Notes: generated from the sequence alone by a model not told the origin. Counted from the first letter of the stretch, positions 9,796-18,189 are shown. The stretch is DNA of 64,000 nucleotides from Trabulsiella odontotermitis (GCF_001297775.1 NZ_LIFX01000002.1:62207-126206); one strand, 5' to 3'. Program-made: numbers and translations.

Positions 9796-10695
9796 ATGGC
9801 TAAAGAAAGAGCATTGACGCTGGAATCGCTGAGGGTGATGGACGCGATCGATCGCCGTGGTAGTTTCGCCGCCGCCGCGGATGAGCTGGGGCGCGTACCT
9901 TCCGCACTGAGCTACACCATGCAAAAGCTGGAAGAAGAACTGGATGTGGTGCTGTTCGATCGTTCCGGTCACCGGACGAAATTCACCAACGTCGGTCGTA
10001 TGCTGCTGGAGCGTGGGCGCGTGTTGCTGGAGGCCGCCGATAAACTGACGACCGATGCGGAAGCGCTGGCCCGTGGCTGGGAAACCCATTTAACCATCGT
10101 TTCCGAGGCGCTGGTCCCGACGGCGGATCTGTTCCCGCTGGTCGACAGACTGGCGGCGAAAGCGAACACCCAGATGGCGATCATCACCGAAGTGCTGGCG
10201 GGTGCCTGGGAGCGGCTGGAGCAAGGAAGGGCGGATATCGTTATCGCCCCGGATATGCATTTTCGTTCGTCGTCTGAAATCAACTCACGCAAACTCTATT
10301 CGGTGCTGAATGTTTATGTCGCCTCGCCGGATCACCCGATTCATCAGGAGCCGGAGCCGCTTTCAGAGGTTACGCGGGTGAAGTATCGCGGCGTGGCAGT
10401 GGCGGATACCGCCCGCGAGCGCCCGGTTTTAACCGTACAGTTGCTCGATAAACAGCCGCGTCTGACGGTCAGCACCATTGAAGACAAACGCCAGGCGCTG
10501 TTGGCCGGGCTGGGCGTCGCGACGATGCCGTATCCGCTGGTGGAACAGGATATCGCCGACGGGCGGCTGCGCGTGGTGAGCCCGGAATACACCAGCGAAG
10601 TGGATATCATCATGGCCTGGCGACGCGACAGCATGGGCGAAGCCAAATCCTGGTGCCTGCGCGAAATCCCCAAACTTTTCGCCGCGAAAAAATAG
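9796..10695 (+). CDS. yhaJ: YhaJ LysR-family transcriptional regulator
   Basis: A 299-residue LysR-type regulator. The N-terminal winged helix covers about residues 5-65 (LRVMDAIDRRGSFAAAADEL, then a recognition helix PSALSYTMQKLE), followed by a two-lobed effector domain. It closely matches E. coli YhaJ, which responds to quinol-like or aromatic metabolites (for example of dinitrotoluene) and activates yqjF, present here at 13.8 kb. It is divergent from yhaK, so the 104-bp gap probably holds a shared operator. The ATG at 9796 matches the family N-terminus MAKERALTLE. Confidence 0.93.
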   Translation: MAKERALTLESLRVMDAIDRRGSFAAAADELGRVPSALSYTMQKLEEELDVVLFDRSGHRTKFTNVGRMLLERGRVLLEAADKLTTDAEALARGWETHLTIVSEALVPTADLFPLVDRLAAKANTQMAIITEVLAGAWERLEQGRADIVIAPDMHFRSSSEINSRKLYSVLNVYVASPDHPIHQEPEPLSEVTRVKYRGVAVADTARERPVLTVQLLDKQPRLTVSTIEDKRQALLAGLGVATMPYPLVEQDIADGRLRVVSPEYTSEVDIIMAWRRDSMGEAKSWCLREIPKLFAAKK

Positions 10696-10722
10696 CAATA
10701 AAAAAGCATCGAAAAATGTAAT

Positions 10723-10754
10723 GCCAGTCAGTAAAGCAACTGACTGGCTGTTTT
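10723..10754 (+). terminator. rho-independent terminator after yhaJ
   Basis: A perfect 10-bp stem GCCAGTCAGT (10723-10732) / ACTGACTGGC (10739-10748) with a 6-nt loop, followed by TGTTTT. It lies 28 bp after the yhaJ stop and insulates yhaJ from hipBA. Confidence 0.85.
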
Positions 10755-10816
10755 ATGTGGCTTTTCTGATGATATGCCATTGCAGCCAGGTTATGTCTGT
10801 TTGAAAAATAGTCTAA

Positions 10817-10864
10817 TGCACCTTAAAATGAGCATTAAGTCTTTAGTGCGTGTTTTAAGGTGCA
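10817..10864. promoter_or_regulatory. hipBA operator, upstream copy (48 bp)
   Basis: Outer arms TGCACCTTAAAA (10817-10828) and TTTTAAGGTGCA (10853-10864) are perfect inverted repeats. Inside them sits a second near-symmetric pair, GCATTAA and TTAGTGC. The right arm covers the hipB ribosome binding site (AAGG 10857-10860), so bound protein could block both transcription and ribosome access. A 39/48 identical copy follows hipA at 12540. Confidence 0.75.
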
Positions 10865-10866
10865 AT

Positions 10867-11208
10867 ATGAAGCGTACACAGCAGGATTTATTACCTTCTG
10901 ATTTAAGCCGCCAGCTATCTGAGCTGGGCTATGTTCTGGCGCAAAGTCGCATTGCGCGAAAAATGCCGCAGGCAGAAGTCGCGGTGCGCGCCAATATCAG
11001 CCGTAATACCGTCAGTCGGATAGAGAATGGTGATGCAGGCGTCGCTATCGGTCAGATTCTGCGGTATCTCAGTGTTGTTCGGCCCGGCGCAACGCTTGCC
11101 GATGTTATTGGGAAGAAGGATCACGCCGTACAGGCGGTTAAGCGTCTTCAACGTCCCCGGCGCGCACGACCACTGAGCAACAAGGAGTTGGAAGAATATG
11201 ATTTCTGA
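10867..11208 (+). CDS. hipB: HipB-like antitoxin, XRE-family repressor
   Basis: A 113-residue DNA-binding protein with a Cro/C1-type helix-turn-helix at about residues 25-75 (MPQAEVAVRANISRNTVSRI), then a basic tail rich in Arg and Pro. In HipBA modules this protein neutralises the HipA kinase and represses its own operon. The open frame extends to 10774, but that would place the 48-bp operator inside the gene; the ATG at 10867 has AAGG 6 bp upstream and follows the operator directly. It overlaps hipA by 11 bp, suggesting translational coupling. HipB family, not an E. coli K-12 HipB orthologue. Confidence 0.85.
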   Translation: MKRTQQDLLPSDLSRQLSELGYVLAQSRIARKMPQAEVAVRANISRNTVSRIENGDAGVAIGQILRYLSVVRPGATLADVIGKKDHAVQAVKRLQRPRRARPLSNKELEEYDF

Positions 11209-12538
11209 GAGCGCGTTGCTGGTACATGCATTTTTACCTGGCGCAACGGAGTCTGTCCCGGCCGGAAAATTGCATTTACAGGAAGATGGTGCTGACCTTC
11301 TGGCCTCGCGTTTTGTCTATGGCCTTAAATACCTGAAAAGAAACGGAGCAATTGAAATCGATCCTGTTGGGCTGGGTATGTTGCAGGGCCAACAGGTAGC
11401 AAAACAGGCGCTATTTGCGCAGGAGTCAACACTGTTTGGTGGGATCCGGGATGCCGCGCCAGATGCCTGGGGACGCCGGGTTATTGAAGCTAAAAAACGT
11501 GTTCCGGCGAACTCATTACCTGAATCGGTATATCTGCTGGAGGCCGGGCCAAACCGGACGGGGGCTTTGGATATCACCCATGATGGGCTGCCATCCAGAG
11601 ATCTTGATACCTCCACGGATATAAAATTCCTGGGATACCTGTTTGATGCCGCGGAGAGAATCGAGAATGGCGCGCCTTTACCTGCCAACCTGCATGGGAT
11701 ATTTGATGCGGGTTCCAGTATGGGGGGGATGCGGCCAAAAGCGACGGTGGTTGTAGAGGATGAGAGCCATTGGCTGGCGAAGTTCTCTTCCCGTACCGAT
11801 CGCGGATTTTGCTACCCGGCAATCGAACACGCGACGTTGCGTCTTGCTGATGCGGCGGGGCTTCACGTCCCTGAAACGCGTCTTGAAGAGATTGGACCGG
11901 GGCGTTTCGCCATGCTGATCAAACGTTTTGACCGCGTGGGTCAGGGAGACAATACCGGCAGGCGTCATTTTGTCTCCGCGCTCACCTTGATGAACATTCA
12001 CGAAATGGCTTCGGTCGAAAGCAGTTATGCGGAACTGGCGGATGCGATGCGCAGACATCTCGGTGCTGACAATCTCTCAGACGACCTGCGGGAGCTATTC
12101 TGCCGAATGGTATTTAATATCCTGGTTAATAATGATGATGATCACCTGCGTAACCATGGTTTTGTGCTGATGGAATCACCAGCACAGGATCCAGTGAGAG
12201 GGGCTCAGGAACCGCAGGGCGATGTTGCTTTGGCATGGCGAATCAGTCCGCTTTATGACGTGGTTCCTCGTCCGGTGCATTCTCATCATCGTCGACTTCA
12301 CTTAGGGGTTGGTGCAAATGGCAAAGAAGCCACGCTGGGTAATGCCGTTTCCTGGTGTGAGCGCTTTGGATTAAGCCGTGCTGATGCTAGTGCAGAGATT
12401 GATCGAATCTGGCGAGTGGTCAGGGAGTGGCGTAACCATTTTGAGGCATGCGGTGTAACAGGAGGCGATATTGATGCCGTAAGTTCTGCGTTTTTGCACG
12501 CCCGTTATTTGGGAGGAACTGATGTTGGAATTACTTAA
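11198..12538 (+). CDS. hipA: HipA-family serine/threonine kinase toxin
   Basis: A 446-residue HipA-like kinase. E. coli HipA phosphorylates glutamyl-tRNA synthetase and induces dormancy; the target here is unknown. Seen: an N-terminal region typical of the family (about residues 1-110), a Gly-rich loop near SSMGGMRPKA, the ATP-binding lysine in WLAKFSS, the catalytic loop FNILVNNDDDHLRNHGF with its Asp and Asn, and a metal-binding Asp in ISPLYDV. All key kinase residues look intact, so it should be active. It overlaps hipB; its stop lies 1 nt before the second operator copy. The pair occupies the position where E. coli has yhaI-yhaH. Confidence 0.85.
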   Translation: MISESALLVHAFLPGATESVPAGKLHLQEDGADLLASRFVYGLKYLKRNGAIEIDPVGLGMLQGQQVAKQALFAQESTLFGGIRDAAPDAWGRRVIEAKKRVPANSLPESVYLLEAGPNRTGALDITHDGLPSRDLDTSTDIKFLGYLFDAAERIENGAPLPANLHGIFDAGSSMGGMRPKATVVVEDESHWLAKFSSRTDRGFCYPAIEHATLRLADAAGLHVPETRLEEIGPGRFAMLIKRFDRVGQGDNTGRRHFVSALTLMNIHEMASVESSYAELADAMRRHLGADNLSDDLRELFCRMVFNILVNNDDDHLRNHGFVLMESPAQDPVRGAQEPQGDVALAWRISPLYDVVPRPVHSHHRRLHLGVGANGKEATLGNAVSWCERFGLSRADASAEIDRIWRVVREWRNHFEACGVTGGDIDAVSSAFLHARYLGGTDVGIT

Positions 12539-12539
12539 C

Positions 12540-12587
12540 TGCACCTTAAAACGTGCATTAACCGAATAGTGCGCGTTTTAAGATGCA
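12540..12587. promoter_or_regulatory. hipBA operator, downstream copy (48 bp)
   Basis: Same length and layout as the element at 10817-10864, 39 of 48 bases identical. The arms are TGCACCTTAAAACG at the left and CGTTTTAAGATGCA at the right. Differences cluster in the centre while the arms keep their symmetry, as expected for a protein-binding site rather than random repeat decay. Confidence 0.65.
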
Positions 12588-12604
12588 TTAAGTGAGTTTA
12601 AAAA

Positions 12605-12641
12605 ATGGCAAAGTAACACTCAGGGTTGACTTTGCCAAAAA
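12605..12641 (-). terminator. terminator of yqjG
   Basis: GGCAAAGT (12607-12614) pairs with ACTTTGCC (12629-12636). Read on the minus strand, the stem is followed by a run of T (complement of the A-run at 12600-12605). It lies 48 bp beyond the yqjG stop. Confidence 0.7.
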
Positions 12642-12683
12642 TATCAACTGATCGGCATTACATCGAAAGATGCCCTTTTGCTT

Positions 12684-13670
12684 TTACCGGAACCGGCTGT
12701 CGCGGCCGTGAGGCTCGTTGAGATCCTGCCACGGGCCGATGGAGATAATTCCCGTCGGGTTAATGGTCTTGTGGCTGCGATAATAGTGGTTGCGGATATG
12801 GGCGAAATCGACCGTTTCGGCAATTCCCGGTATCTGATAGATATCGCGCAGGAAACCGTACAGGTTCAGATAATCGCTGATGCGATGCTTGTCGCATTTA
12901 AAATGGGTGACATACACCGGATCAAAGCGTACCAGCGTGGTCCACAGGCGAATGTCCGCTTCCGTCAGGCGATCACCAGTCAGATAACGATGCTGGCCGA
13001 GAATTTGTTCGATACGTTCCAGCGATTCAAACACCTTCGTCACGGCTTCATCGTAAGCCTGTTGGCTGGTGGCGAAACCGGCTTTATAGACGCCGTTATT
13101 GACGTTGTCGTAAATCCAGCTGTTCAGCTCATCGATCTGGCTGCGTAATTCTGTCGGGTAGTAATCCCCCGCTTTCGCGCCCAGACTGTCGAATGCGGTA
13201 TTGAACATACGGATGATTTCCGCAGATTCATTGCTGACGATAGTGTGGTTCTTTTTATCCCACAGTACCGGCACGGTGACGCGCCCGGTGTAGTGCGGGT
13301 CGGCGTGCAGATAAAGCTGATACAGAAATTCATGCTGGTACAGCGAATCGCCGGTCGCTGCCGGGAAATCGTCATCAAATGTCCAGCCATTTTCCAGCAT
13401 CAGCGGGTTCACCACCGACACTGAAATAAACGGCTCCAGCCCTTTCAGTTTGCGCAGGATCAGCGTGCGGTGCGCCCACGGGCAGGCAAGGGAAACATAA
13501 AGATGATAGCGATCTTTTTCGGCGGCAAAACCGCCCTCGCCGGTCGGGCCGGGAGCGCCATCCGCGGTCAGCCAGTTGCGAAAGGCCGAAACGGAACGTT
13601 TGAAACGTCCCCCGGTTGATTTTGTGTCATACCAGGTGTCATGCCAGACGCCGTCAATCAGTTGTCCCAT
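12684..13670 (-). CDS. yqjG: YqjG glutathionyl-hydroquinone reductase
   Basis: A 328-residue Xi-class glutathione transferase that reduces glutathionyl-hydroquinones with glutathione, releasing hydroquinone. The catalytic cysteine is C63 in SLACPWAHR, and the GST C-terminal helical domain includes LTEADIRLWTTLVRFDPVY, typical of the ECM4/Xi group. The frame extends to 13703, but the ATG at 13670 has a GGAG ribosome binding site and gives the E. coli start (MGQLIDGVWHDTW) and length. It pairs functionally with yqjF upstream and with the quinol-responsive regulator yhaJ. Confidence 0.95.
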   Translation of the reverse strand: MGQLIDGVWHDTWYDTKSTGGRFKRSVSAFRNWLTADGAPGPTGEGGFAAEKDRYHLYVSLACPWAHRTLILRKLKGLEPFISVSVVNPLMLENGWTFDDDFPAATGDSLYQHEFLYQLYLHADPHYTGRVTVPVLWDKKNHTIVSNESAEIIRMFNTAFDSLGAKAGDYYPTELRSQIDELNSWIYDNVNNGVYKAGFATSQQAYDEAVTKVFESLERIEQILGQHRYLTGDRLTEADIRLWTTLVRFDPVYVTHFKCDKHRISDYLNLYGFLRDIYQIPGIAETVDFAHIRNHYYRSHKTINPTGIISIGPWQDLNEPHGRDSRFR

Positions 13671-13749
13671 AACAATCTCCTTTCTTGATTCGCGGATAGC
13701 CAAAGCGAGGAGAACGCTCCTCGCCTTGAACTTTATTCAGTATAAGCGC

Positions 13750-14142
13750 TTACCACTTTTTGTTCAGCGCACGGTCGATGCTGATAGCGCCCGGACCGGA
13801 GATAGCCAGCAGCAGGAAACCGCCTGCGATGGTCAGGTTTTTCATGAACATCAGCGAGTTCACGCCTTCCGCAAAGTTGCTGTGGAACAGCAGGGCGGTC
13901 AGGATGGTGAAGATGGCCGTGATCAGCGCCGTGGTACGGGTCAGGAAACCGAACAGAATCGCCAGACCGCCGCCAAACTCAAGCAGAATGGTCAACGGCA
14001 GCAGTGCGCCCGGAACACCCATGGCTTCCATGTATTGTTGCGTGCCGGCATAGCCAGTGATTTTTCCCCAACCTGCGGTGATAAACAGGATCGGCATCAG
14101 AATACGCGCTACCAGAACACCAACATCTTCTAATTTTTTCAT
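13750..14142 (-). CDS. yqjF: YqjF DoxX-family membrane protein
   Basis: A 130-residue inner-membrane protein with four hydrophobic segments (VARILMPILFITAGWG, LPLTILLEFGGGLAILFGF, TALITAIFTILTALLF, LTIAGGFLLLAISG), the DoxX family pattern. In E. coli, yqjF is induced by quinol-like metabolites through YhaJ. The longer frame to 14286 is rejected: the ATG at 14142 follows a GGAG and gives the E. coli start MKKLEDVGVLVAR. It is upstream of yqjG on the same strand with a 79-bp gap. Confidence 0.93.
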   Translation of the reverse strand: MKKLEDVGVLVARILMPILFITAGWGKITGYAGTQQYMEAMGVPGALLPLTILLEFGGGLAILFGFLTRTTALITAIFTILTALLFHSNFAEGVNSLMFMKNLTIAGGFLLLAISGPGAISIDRALNKKW

Positions 14143-14320
14143 TTTACTCTCCAGAAAACCCCATGGGCGGCTGTGTTGATTTAGTGTGCAATTTCGCGGG
14201 GATACCGCGTTGTTGCTGTCGATGGAGGGGAGTGTAAACGTGACGAAGATCGAATGTAAGCAAGGAAAACTGTCGATCTCTTTCAAAGAATCTGAGCAAC
14301 CGGAACGGCGTGCATAAAAA

Positions 14321-14348
14321 GGCCCGATAAGCGATGCGCTATCAGGCC
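14321..14348. repeat. REP-like palindrome
   Basis: Imperfect inverted repeat GGCCCGATAAGCG...CGCTATCAGGCC of enterobacterial REP form, in the 229-bp gap between yqjK and yqjF. The gap also holds the hairpin CGCGG/CCGCG (14195-14209) upstream of yqjF. Confidence 0.7.
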
Positions 14349-14371
14349 TGAAGGGGAAGGGCTGAGGGGTT

Positions 14372-14671
14372 TTAGCCGCGCAACTGCTGCTCGCGCACGG
14401 TGGCTTTGATGAGACGCCAGGCGCTCCAGATGCCGAGGCCGCGTTTCGCCCAGCGCACCAGGAATCGCGGATGGCGAACAGTCCAGATGGTTGCGACGCT
14501 GCTGCCGACCAGTATCCATGAACGCAGGTTTAACACTGTGTTCCAGCCGCGATCATAACTGTGAGTAGCATCCAGCCAGTCACGGCGGCTGGCGGACAGG
14601 TCCAGCCGCTGTTGCTGAATGCGACTCAGCAGCCGCGCTTTGCGCCGCTGAAGCTCCAGTTTGTGACTCAT
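14372..14671 (-). CDS. yqjK: YqjK-like small membrane protein
   Basis: A 99-residue protein matching E. coli YqjK in length. The N-terminal half is highly basic with a heptad-like pattern (RRKARLLSRIQQQRLDLSAS); a hydrophobic stretch LVGSSVATIWTV near the middle may be membrane-associated. Function is unknown. Its ATG overlaps the yqjE stop by 4 bp (ATGA), so it is translationally coupled in the yqjCDEK operon. Confidence 0.92.
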   Translation of the reverse strand: MSHKLELQRRKARLLSRIQQQRLDLSASRRDWLDATHSYDRGWNTVLNLRSWILVGSSVATIWTVRHPRFLVRWAKRGLGIWSAWRLIKATVREQQLRG

Positions 14672-15063
14672 GATCTTTCATCCTCAAGCAGTTCACGATC
14701 GTTCGCCAGCTCTTTGCGCGTATGGCGCAACAGCGTGGAACGACGTGCTTTGCGAAGGGTCCAGATCCCGCCGATGAGCGCGGCCAACAGCAGAACGACT
14801 GTCGTGGCGATCATGGCATTCAGGCGATATTGCGGATCGATGGCCCAGATCACCAGCACCATCAGACTCATCAACCCAAACGCCGCGAACAGCATGGTCA
14901 GTCCAAGCATCAACAGCATCTGGAAGAGATTGGCCTTCTCCTCTTCCAGCTCGAGCACCGCCAGTCGCAGACGGGTTTCGACCATCTCGACCACCAGCGT
15001 GACGATGCGCTGTCCAATGCCCAGAATGCTTTTGCCGGGGCCTTGTGCGTGTGGTTCAGCCAT
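14668..15063 (-). CDS. yqjE: YqjE PF07332-family inner-membrane protein
   Basis: A 131-residue protein with two strong transmembrane segments (LGLTMLFAAFGLMSLMVLVIWA and AMIATTVVLLLAALIGGIW) flanked by charged helices. It belongs to the phage holin superfamily III-like group (YqjE). The frame extends to 15132, inside yqjD; the ATG at 15063, or the one at 15066 that touches the yqjD stop (TGATG), fits the operon and the E. coli N-terminus. The exact role is unknown; its neighbour YqjD tethers ribosomes to the membrane. Confidence 0.92.
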   Translation of the reverse strand: MAEPHAQGPGKSILGIGQRIVTLVVEMVETRLRLAVLELEEEKANLFQMLLMLGLTMLFAAFGLMSLMVLVIWAIDPQYRLNAMIATTVVLLLAALIGGIWTLRKARRSTLLRHTRKELANDRELLEDERS

Positions 15064-15065
15064 CA

Positions 15066-15371
15066 TCAGCGACGCGTCAGCAGAACGCCCAGCACCACCC
15101 CAACCGCTGCGCCGATGCCGACGCCCGTCCACGGGTTATCACGCACGTATTCGTCGGCGCGGGCCGCGGCTTCGCGGGTCTGTTTGGCGATGGCATCTCC
15201 GGTTTCCCCAAGACGATGGCGGCTGTCGTGTAAAGCCCGCTCTGCTTTGCTGCGCAGCTTGCTGATCTCTTCTTTCGATTTATCGCTGGAGGAGTTCAGC
15301 ACTTCTTCCAGGGTATCCGCCAGGGATTTCAGTTCAGCACGTAGATTTTCTGCAGTGGTATCTTTAGCCAT
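15066..15371 (-). CDS. yqjD: YqjD membrane-anchored ribosome-binding protein
   Basis: A 101-residue protein of the ElaB/YgaM/YqjD family. The soluble N-terminal two-thirds is an amphipathic helix (LKSLADTLEEVLNSSSDKSK). It carries the conserved R-A-DEYVRDNPWTGVGIGAAVGVVLGVLL C-terminal membrane anchor (about residues 76-98). In E. coli it binds 70S/100S ribosomes in stationary phase, localises them to the inner membrane and is RpoS-dependent. Same length as E. coli YqjD. Confidence 0.95.
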   Translation of the reverse strand: MAKDTTAENLRAELKSLADTLEEVLNSSSDKSKEEISKLRSKAERALHDSRHRLGETGDAIAKQTREAAARADEYVRDNPWTGVGIGAAVGVVLGVLLTRR

Positions 15372-15400
15372 GATGCTCTCCTGTTCGTCGTTCCATTAAA

Positions 15401-15769
15401 TCAGTAATCACGCGACTCCAGCGCTTTCAGCTCGTCCTGCGCCTCGTTGAGTTTGCGTTCACGTTTGTCGATTTTGTCCGCATCGCCTTTCTGTTTAGCT
15501 TCATTCAGTTCCTGCCGACGCTCAGCCACTTCATCCTTCTGTCTGGCGATTTTTTTCTGATGATCAGCAAGCACCTGACGATCACTACAGTGAGCATTCA
15601 CCTCGTTCAGCGCTTTTTTCAGGCCGTTGATCCTGTTCTGGTTGTGATGCTTTTCGGCATAGCTGATTTCACGCTGTATATTCTGTGCCTTTTCCTGACA
15701 GGGAGAAGCAGCCCAGGCACCTGCGCTAAGAGAGACGAGTGCTAATGCAATGACGATGCGGTATTTCAT
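15401..15769 (-). CDS. yqjC: YqjC DUF1090 periplasmic protein
   Basis: A 122-residue protein with an N-terminal signal peptide (MKYRIVIALALVSLSAGAWA, cleavage after residue 20) and a long charged coiled coil in the mature part (QKKIARQKDEVAERRQELNE). It has two cysteines (near residues 24 and 61) that could form a disulfide in the periplasm. It is a DUF1090 family member of the same length as E. coli YqjC. It is the first gene of yqjCDEK; the promoter should lie in 15770-15916, where I see no clear consensus. Confidence 0.93.
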   Translation of the reverse strand: MKYRIVIALALVSLSAGAWAASPCQEKAQNIQREISYAEKHHNQNRINGLKKALNEVNAHCSDRQVLADHQKKIARQKDEVAERRQELNEAKQKGDADKIDKRERKLNEAQDELKALESRDY

Positions 15770-15916
15770 GTCTGAAACCTTCCATTGTTATGGGCCGTTT
15801 TACGACATAGCCCGTTCCAGTGAATCAATGACTTCTGGCGTCTTCCGCATACAAAGCATAGTAACTATACGGTAAATCACCAAAAAACAGGGTGCGTTTC
15901 GGAATCCTCTAAGGAA

Positions 15917-16300
15917 TCAGCCGAGACGGTGTGCGTTATCACGCAGGCGGGAAATCCACAGCGACGCGGGGGTGTCATCGTCCAGTTGCGCCACGATATA
16001 CCCCTGTGGCAATGAGCGATCCAGCACCTCTTTTGCCGCGCTGCTTTGCGCTCTGGAATCAAATTTAATCAACAGGGTATCGTCTTTTGGCGTGATGCTT
16101 TTGAAGCGAATGCCGTTGGCGTCAAGGTGATGCCAGATGAAAAAACCGTCCGGCATACTGGCGCCCTGACCCGACGGGCGAATCGCCAGCGTCGATTCAC
16201 GATGCTGGAGCGCCGCCCATACACAGATGGCGAGCAGGAGCAGAATGACGGCGCCAGTCCCGAGGGAAAACCAGCGCAGCGTGTGACGGTTAATCACCAT
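15917..16300 (-). CDS. mzrA: MzrA modulator of EnvZ/OmpR (YqjB)
   Basis: A 127-residue inner-membrane protein with one N-terminal transmembrane helix ([21 protein letters not shown]) and a periplasmic domain. In E. coli, MzrA binds EnvZ and links the CpxAR envelope-stress response to EnvZ/OmpR output. Length and sequence follow E. coli MzrA. It overlaps the end of yqjA by 11 bp, so the two are translated as a coupled pair. Confidence 0.93.
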   Translation of the reverse strand: MVINRHTLRWFSLGTGAVILLLLAICVWAALQHRESTLAIRPSGQGASMPDGFFIWHHLDANGIRFKSITPKDDTLLIKFDSRAQSSAAKEVLDRSLPQGYIVAQLDDDTPASLWISRLRDNAHRLG

Positions 16301-16964
16301 GATTGGCCAGTTTTCCGTATTTCTTTTTCCACAGGACGATCAGCGAACCGAGCAGACCAATAACCAACAGCACCACCGGCAGCAGCATCAGACAGGACAT
16401 CAGCGCGTCTTCGTACTTCTGGAATACCGGCGTTTTGCCCAGCGCGAAGCCGAGCGTGGTCAGAATCAGCACCCACAACAGGCCGCTCATCCAGTTAAAA
16501 AACTGGAAACGGGCGCTGCTGAGACCGGACAGCCCGGCGATGGTCGGCAGCAGGGTGCGGACGAAGGCGATAAAACGGCCAATCAGCAGGGCGGAAAGGC
16601 CATGTTTATGGAACAGATGGTGCGCGCGCTGGTGGTAATGCGCGGGCAGATGGGAAAGCCAGTTTTGTACAATTCGCGTATTGCCCAGCCATCGCCCCTG
16701 AATATAACTGAGCCAGCAGCCGAGACTCGCGGCGACGGTCAGCAGAAGGATGGTGTGCGGATACCCCATCGCGCCTTTGGCGATCAGCACGCCAACCAGC
16801 ACTAATAAACTGTCGCCAGGCAAAAAGGCGGCAGGCAGTAACCCATTCTCAAGGAACAGGATCATAAACAGCACAAAGTAGAGCATGCCGATCATGGAGG
16901 GATTCGCCAGAGTTTCGAAATCCTGGTTCCATAACGCATGCAATAATTGGGTAAATAGTTCCAT
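16290..16964 (-). CDS. yqjA: YqjA DedA-family membrane protein
   Basis: A 224-residue DedA/SNARE-associated family protein, a probable proton-coupled osmosensing or lipid-related transporter. In E. coli it is partly redundant with YghB for cell division, membrane potential and alkaline tolerance. Seen: the motif [17 protein letters not shown] with its acidic residues, and [19 protein letters not shown] with the essential arginines. The C-terminus (GKLANHGD) is slightly longer than the E. coli form and runs into mzrA. CpxR is the known activator in E. coli; I did not find a clear CpxR box. Confidence 0.94.
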   Translation of the reverse strand: MELFTQLLHALWNQDFETLANPSMIGMLYFVLFMILFLENGLLPAAFLPGDSLLVLVGVLIAKGAMGYPHTILLLTVAASLGCWLSYIQGRWLGNTRIVQNWLSHLPAHYHQRAHHLFHKHGLSALLIGRFIAFVRTLLPTIAGLSGLSSARFQFFNWMSGLLWVLILTTLGFALGKTPVFQKYEDALMSCLMLLPVVLLVIGLLGSLIVLWKKKYGKLANHGD

Positions 16965-17242
16965 TCAGGTTTCCCGGTACATCGATTAACGTCGCGTTTG
17001 AACGCGGTTTCAGGATTCGGCGACATCGTCATTTTAATTATGGTCGCAGCAACGCGTTCCAACTAATCCATGTTTTAGGTCTGAGCCAGCAAAAACTGCC
17101 TCAAGGAACGACAAAAAGCATCTAATTGTAACAAAGCTACTCAAGTCTCGTCAGAGATTTTGCAGTTTGTTGAGGATAGATTTTGCGGGTTGTGGGGGAA
17201 CGTGGCGAGGGTATTTACACAGGCTGACATTATTTATATTTA
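16965..17242. other. intergenic region yqjA-exuR
   Basis: The gap contains the yqjA promoter side (minus strand), with no convincing small gene on either strand. The exuR terminator follows at 17243. Confidence 0.5.
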
Positions 17243-17277
17243 ACTGACGCGCAAGGCACAGCGGCGTGCGCGTCAGT
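17243..17277 (-). terminator. hairpin downstream of exuR
   Basis: Perfect 10-bp stem ACTGACGCGC (17243-17252) / GCGCGTCAGT (17268-17277), 12 bp past the exuR stop. The sequence after it on the minus strand is AT-rich but lacks a strict T-run. Confidence 0.65.
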
Positions 17278-17288
17278 CAGTAAATGGT

Positions 17289-18065
17289 TTATTTTACGCC
17301 GCTGGTCGCGGTATCGAGATGGACCACCGGATTTTCCGCGAACAAGTAACGGTCGGCATTGAATTCAAAGTCATCGCTGGTCTCGTTAAACAGCATCAGC
17401 TTGGTGTTTTCCAGATGCTGCCACATCGCCAGTTTCGCCGCGTGCGGATCTTTACGAATCAGCGCCTTAAGGATTTGATCGTGATCGTCGCACCAGTTAT
17501 CAACGGTGCGCAGATCGATGTGATCGTGCAGTTTTTTCCAGTACGGGTTATGAACGCGCTGAGTCCACATTTTTTCAACGATAGCGGCCAGAGCGGTGTT
17601 CTGGGTAGCGAGCGCCACCTGCACATGGAACTGGAGATCCCATTCGGAGTCGCGGAAGCATTTCTCTTTGCGCGCATTCTCCTGGATTTCCATCAGTTTC
17701 ATGATGTCCTGCTTGGTGACCTGCGTGGCGGCAAATTCGGCGATATTGCTTTCAATCAGCTGGCGCGCCTGCAGCAGTTCGAAGGGGCCGTAGCTGGCGA
17801 ATTCAAGGGATTCGTCCGGCGCCTGGTAATATTTAGGCTGGCTGGAAATCACGTGGATCCCCGAGCCTTTACGCACTTCGACGTAGCCTTCAACCTCAAG
17901 CATGATAATCGCTTCACGCACCACCGTTCGGCTGACGTTTTTCTCATCGGCAATAAAACGTTCAGCAGGCAGCTTATCGCCAACCAGATAAACTCCTTGC
18001 TCAATGCGGCTTTTTAGCTCGGCAGCGAGTTGTTGATACAAACGGCGTGATTCTGTGACTTCCAT
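17289..18065 (-). CDS. exuR: ExuR hexuronate regulon repressor (GntR/FCD)
   Basis: A 258-residue GntR-family repressor of exuT, uxaCA and related galacturonate/glucuronate genes, released by hexuronate-derived inducers. The N-terminal winged helix spans about residues 5-72 ([20 protein letters not shown] ... [20 protein letters not shown]); the C-terminal FCD helical domain has the Asp/His metal-site pattern. The frame extends to 18080, but the ATG at 18065 gives the E. coli start ([14 protein letters not shown]) and length. An ExuR-type site lies 33 bp upstream. Confidence 0.95.
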   Translation of the reverse strand: MEVTESRRLYQQLAAELKSRIEQGVYLVGDKLPAERFIADEKNVSRTVVREAIIMLEVEGYVEVRKGSGIHVISSQPKYYQAPDESLEFASYGPFELLQARQLIESNIAEFAATQVTKQDIMKLMEIQENARKEKCFRDSEWDLQFHVQVALATQNTALAAIVEKMWTQRVHNPYWKKLHDHIDLRTVDNWCDDHDQILKALIRKDPHAAKLAMWQHLENTKLMLFNETSDDFEFNADRYLFAENPVVHLDTATSGVK

Positions 18066-18097
18066 ATGCGCTCCAGGCAAGGTACGGCACCATTGAT

Positions 18098-18108
18098 TTG
18101 TTATACCA
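18098..18108. promoter_or_regulatory. predicted ExuR operator before exuR
   Basis: TTGTTATACCA fits the FCD-type GntR half-site pattern TNGTNNNACNA exactly. It is placed for autoregulation of exuR. Prediction only. Confidence 0.5.
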
Positions 18109-18142
18109 CTTTTGTTGCCTGTGCTCCATTATTCTTGTCACG

Positions 18143-18169
18143 AAAAAGCCGTCATAAAGACGGCTTTTG
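18143..18169 (-). terminator. rho-independent terminator of exuT
   Basis: AAAAGCCGTC (18144-18153) and GACGGCTTTT (18159-18168) form a perfect 10-bp stem with a 5-nt loop. On the minus strand it ends in five T. It lies 22 bp after the exuT stop and is nearly symmetric. Confidence 0.85.
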
Positions 18170-18189
18170 TCGGGAAAACGCTGCGTTCG

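Noticed and set aside
10774..10866. N-terminal extension of hipB
   Set aside because: It would contain the 48-bp operator within the coding region; the ATG at 10867 has a well-spaced ribosome binding site.
10817..12587. hipBA as an integrated mobile element with att sites formed by the 48-bp repeats
   Set aside because: No integrase, transposase or tRNA is nearby, and the repeats are palindromic with conserved arms, fitting operators better than attachment sites.
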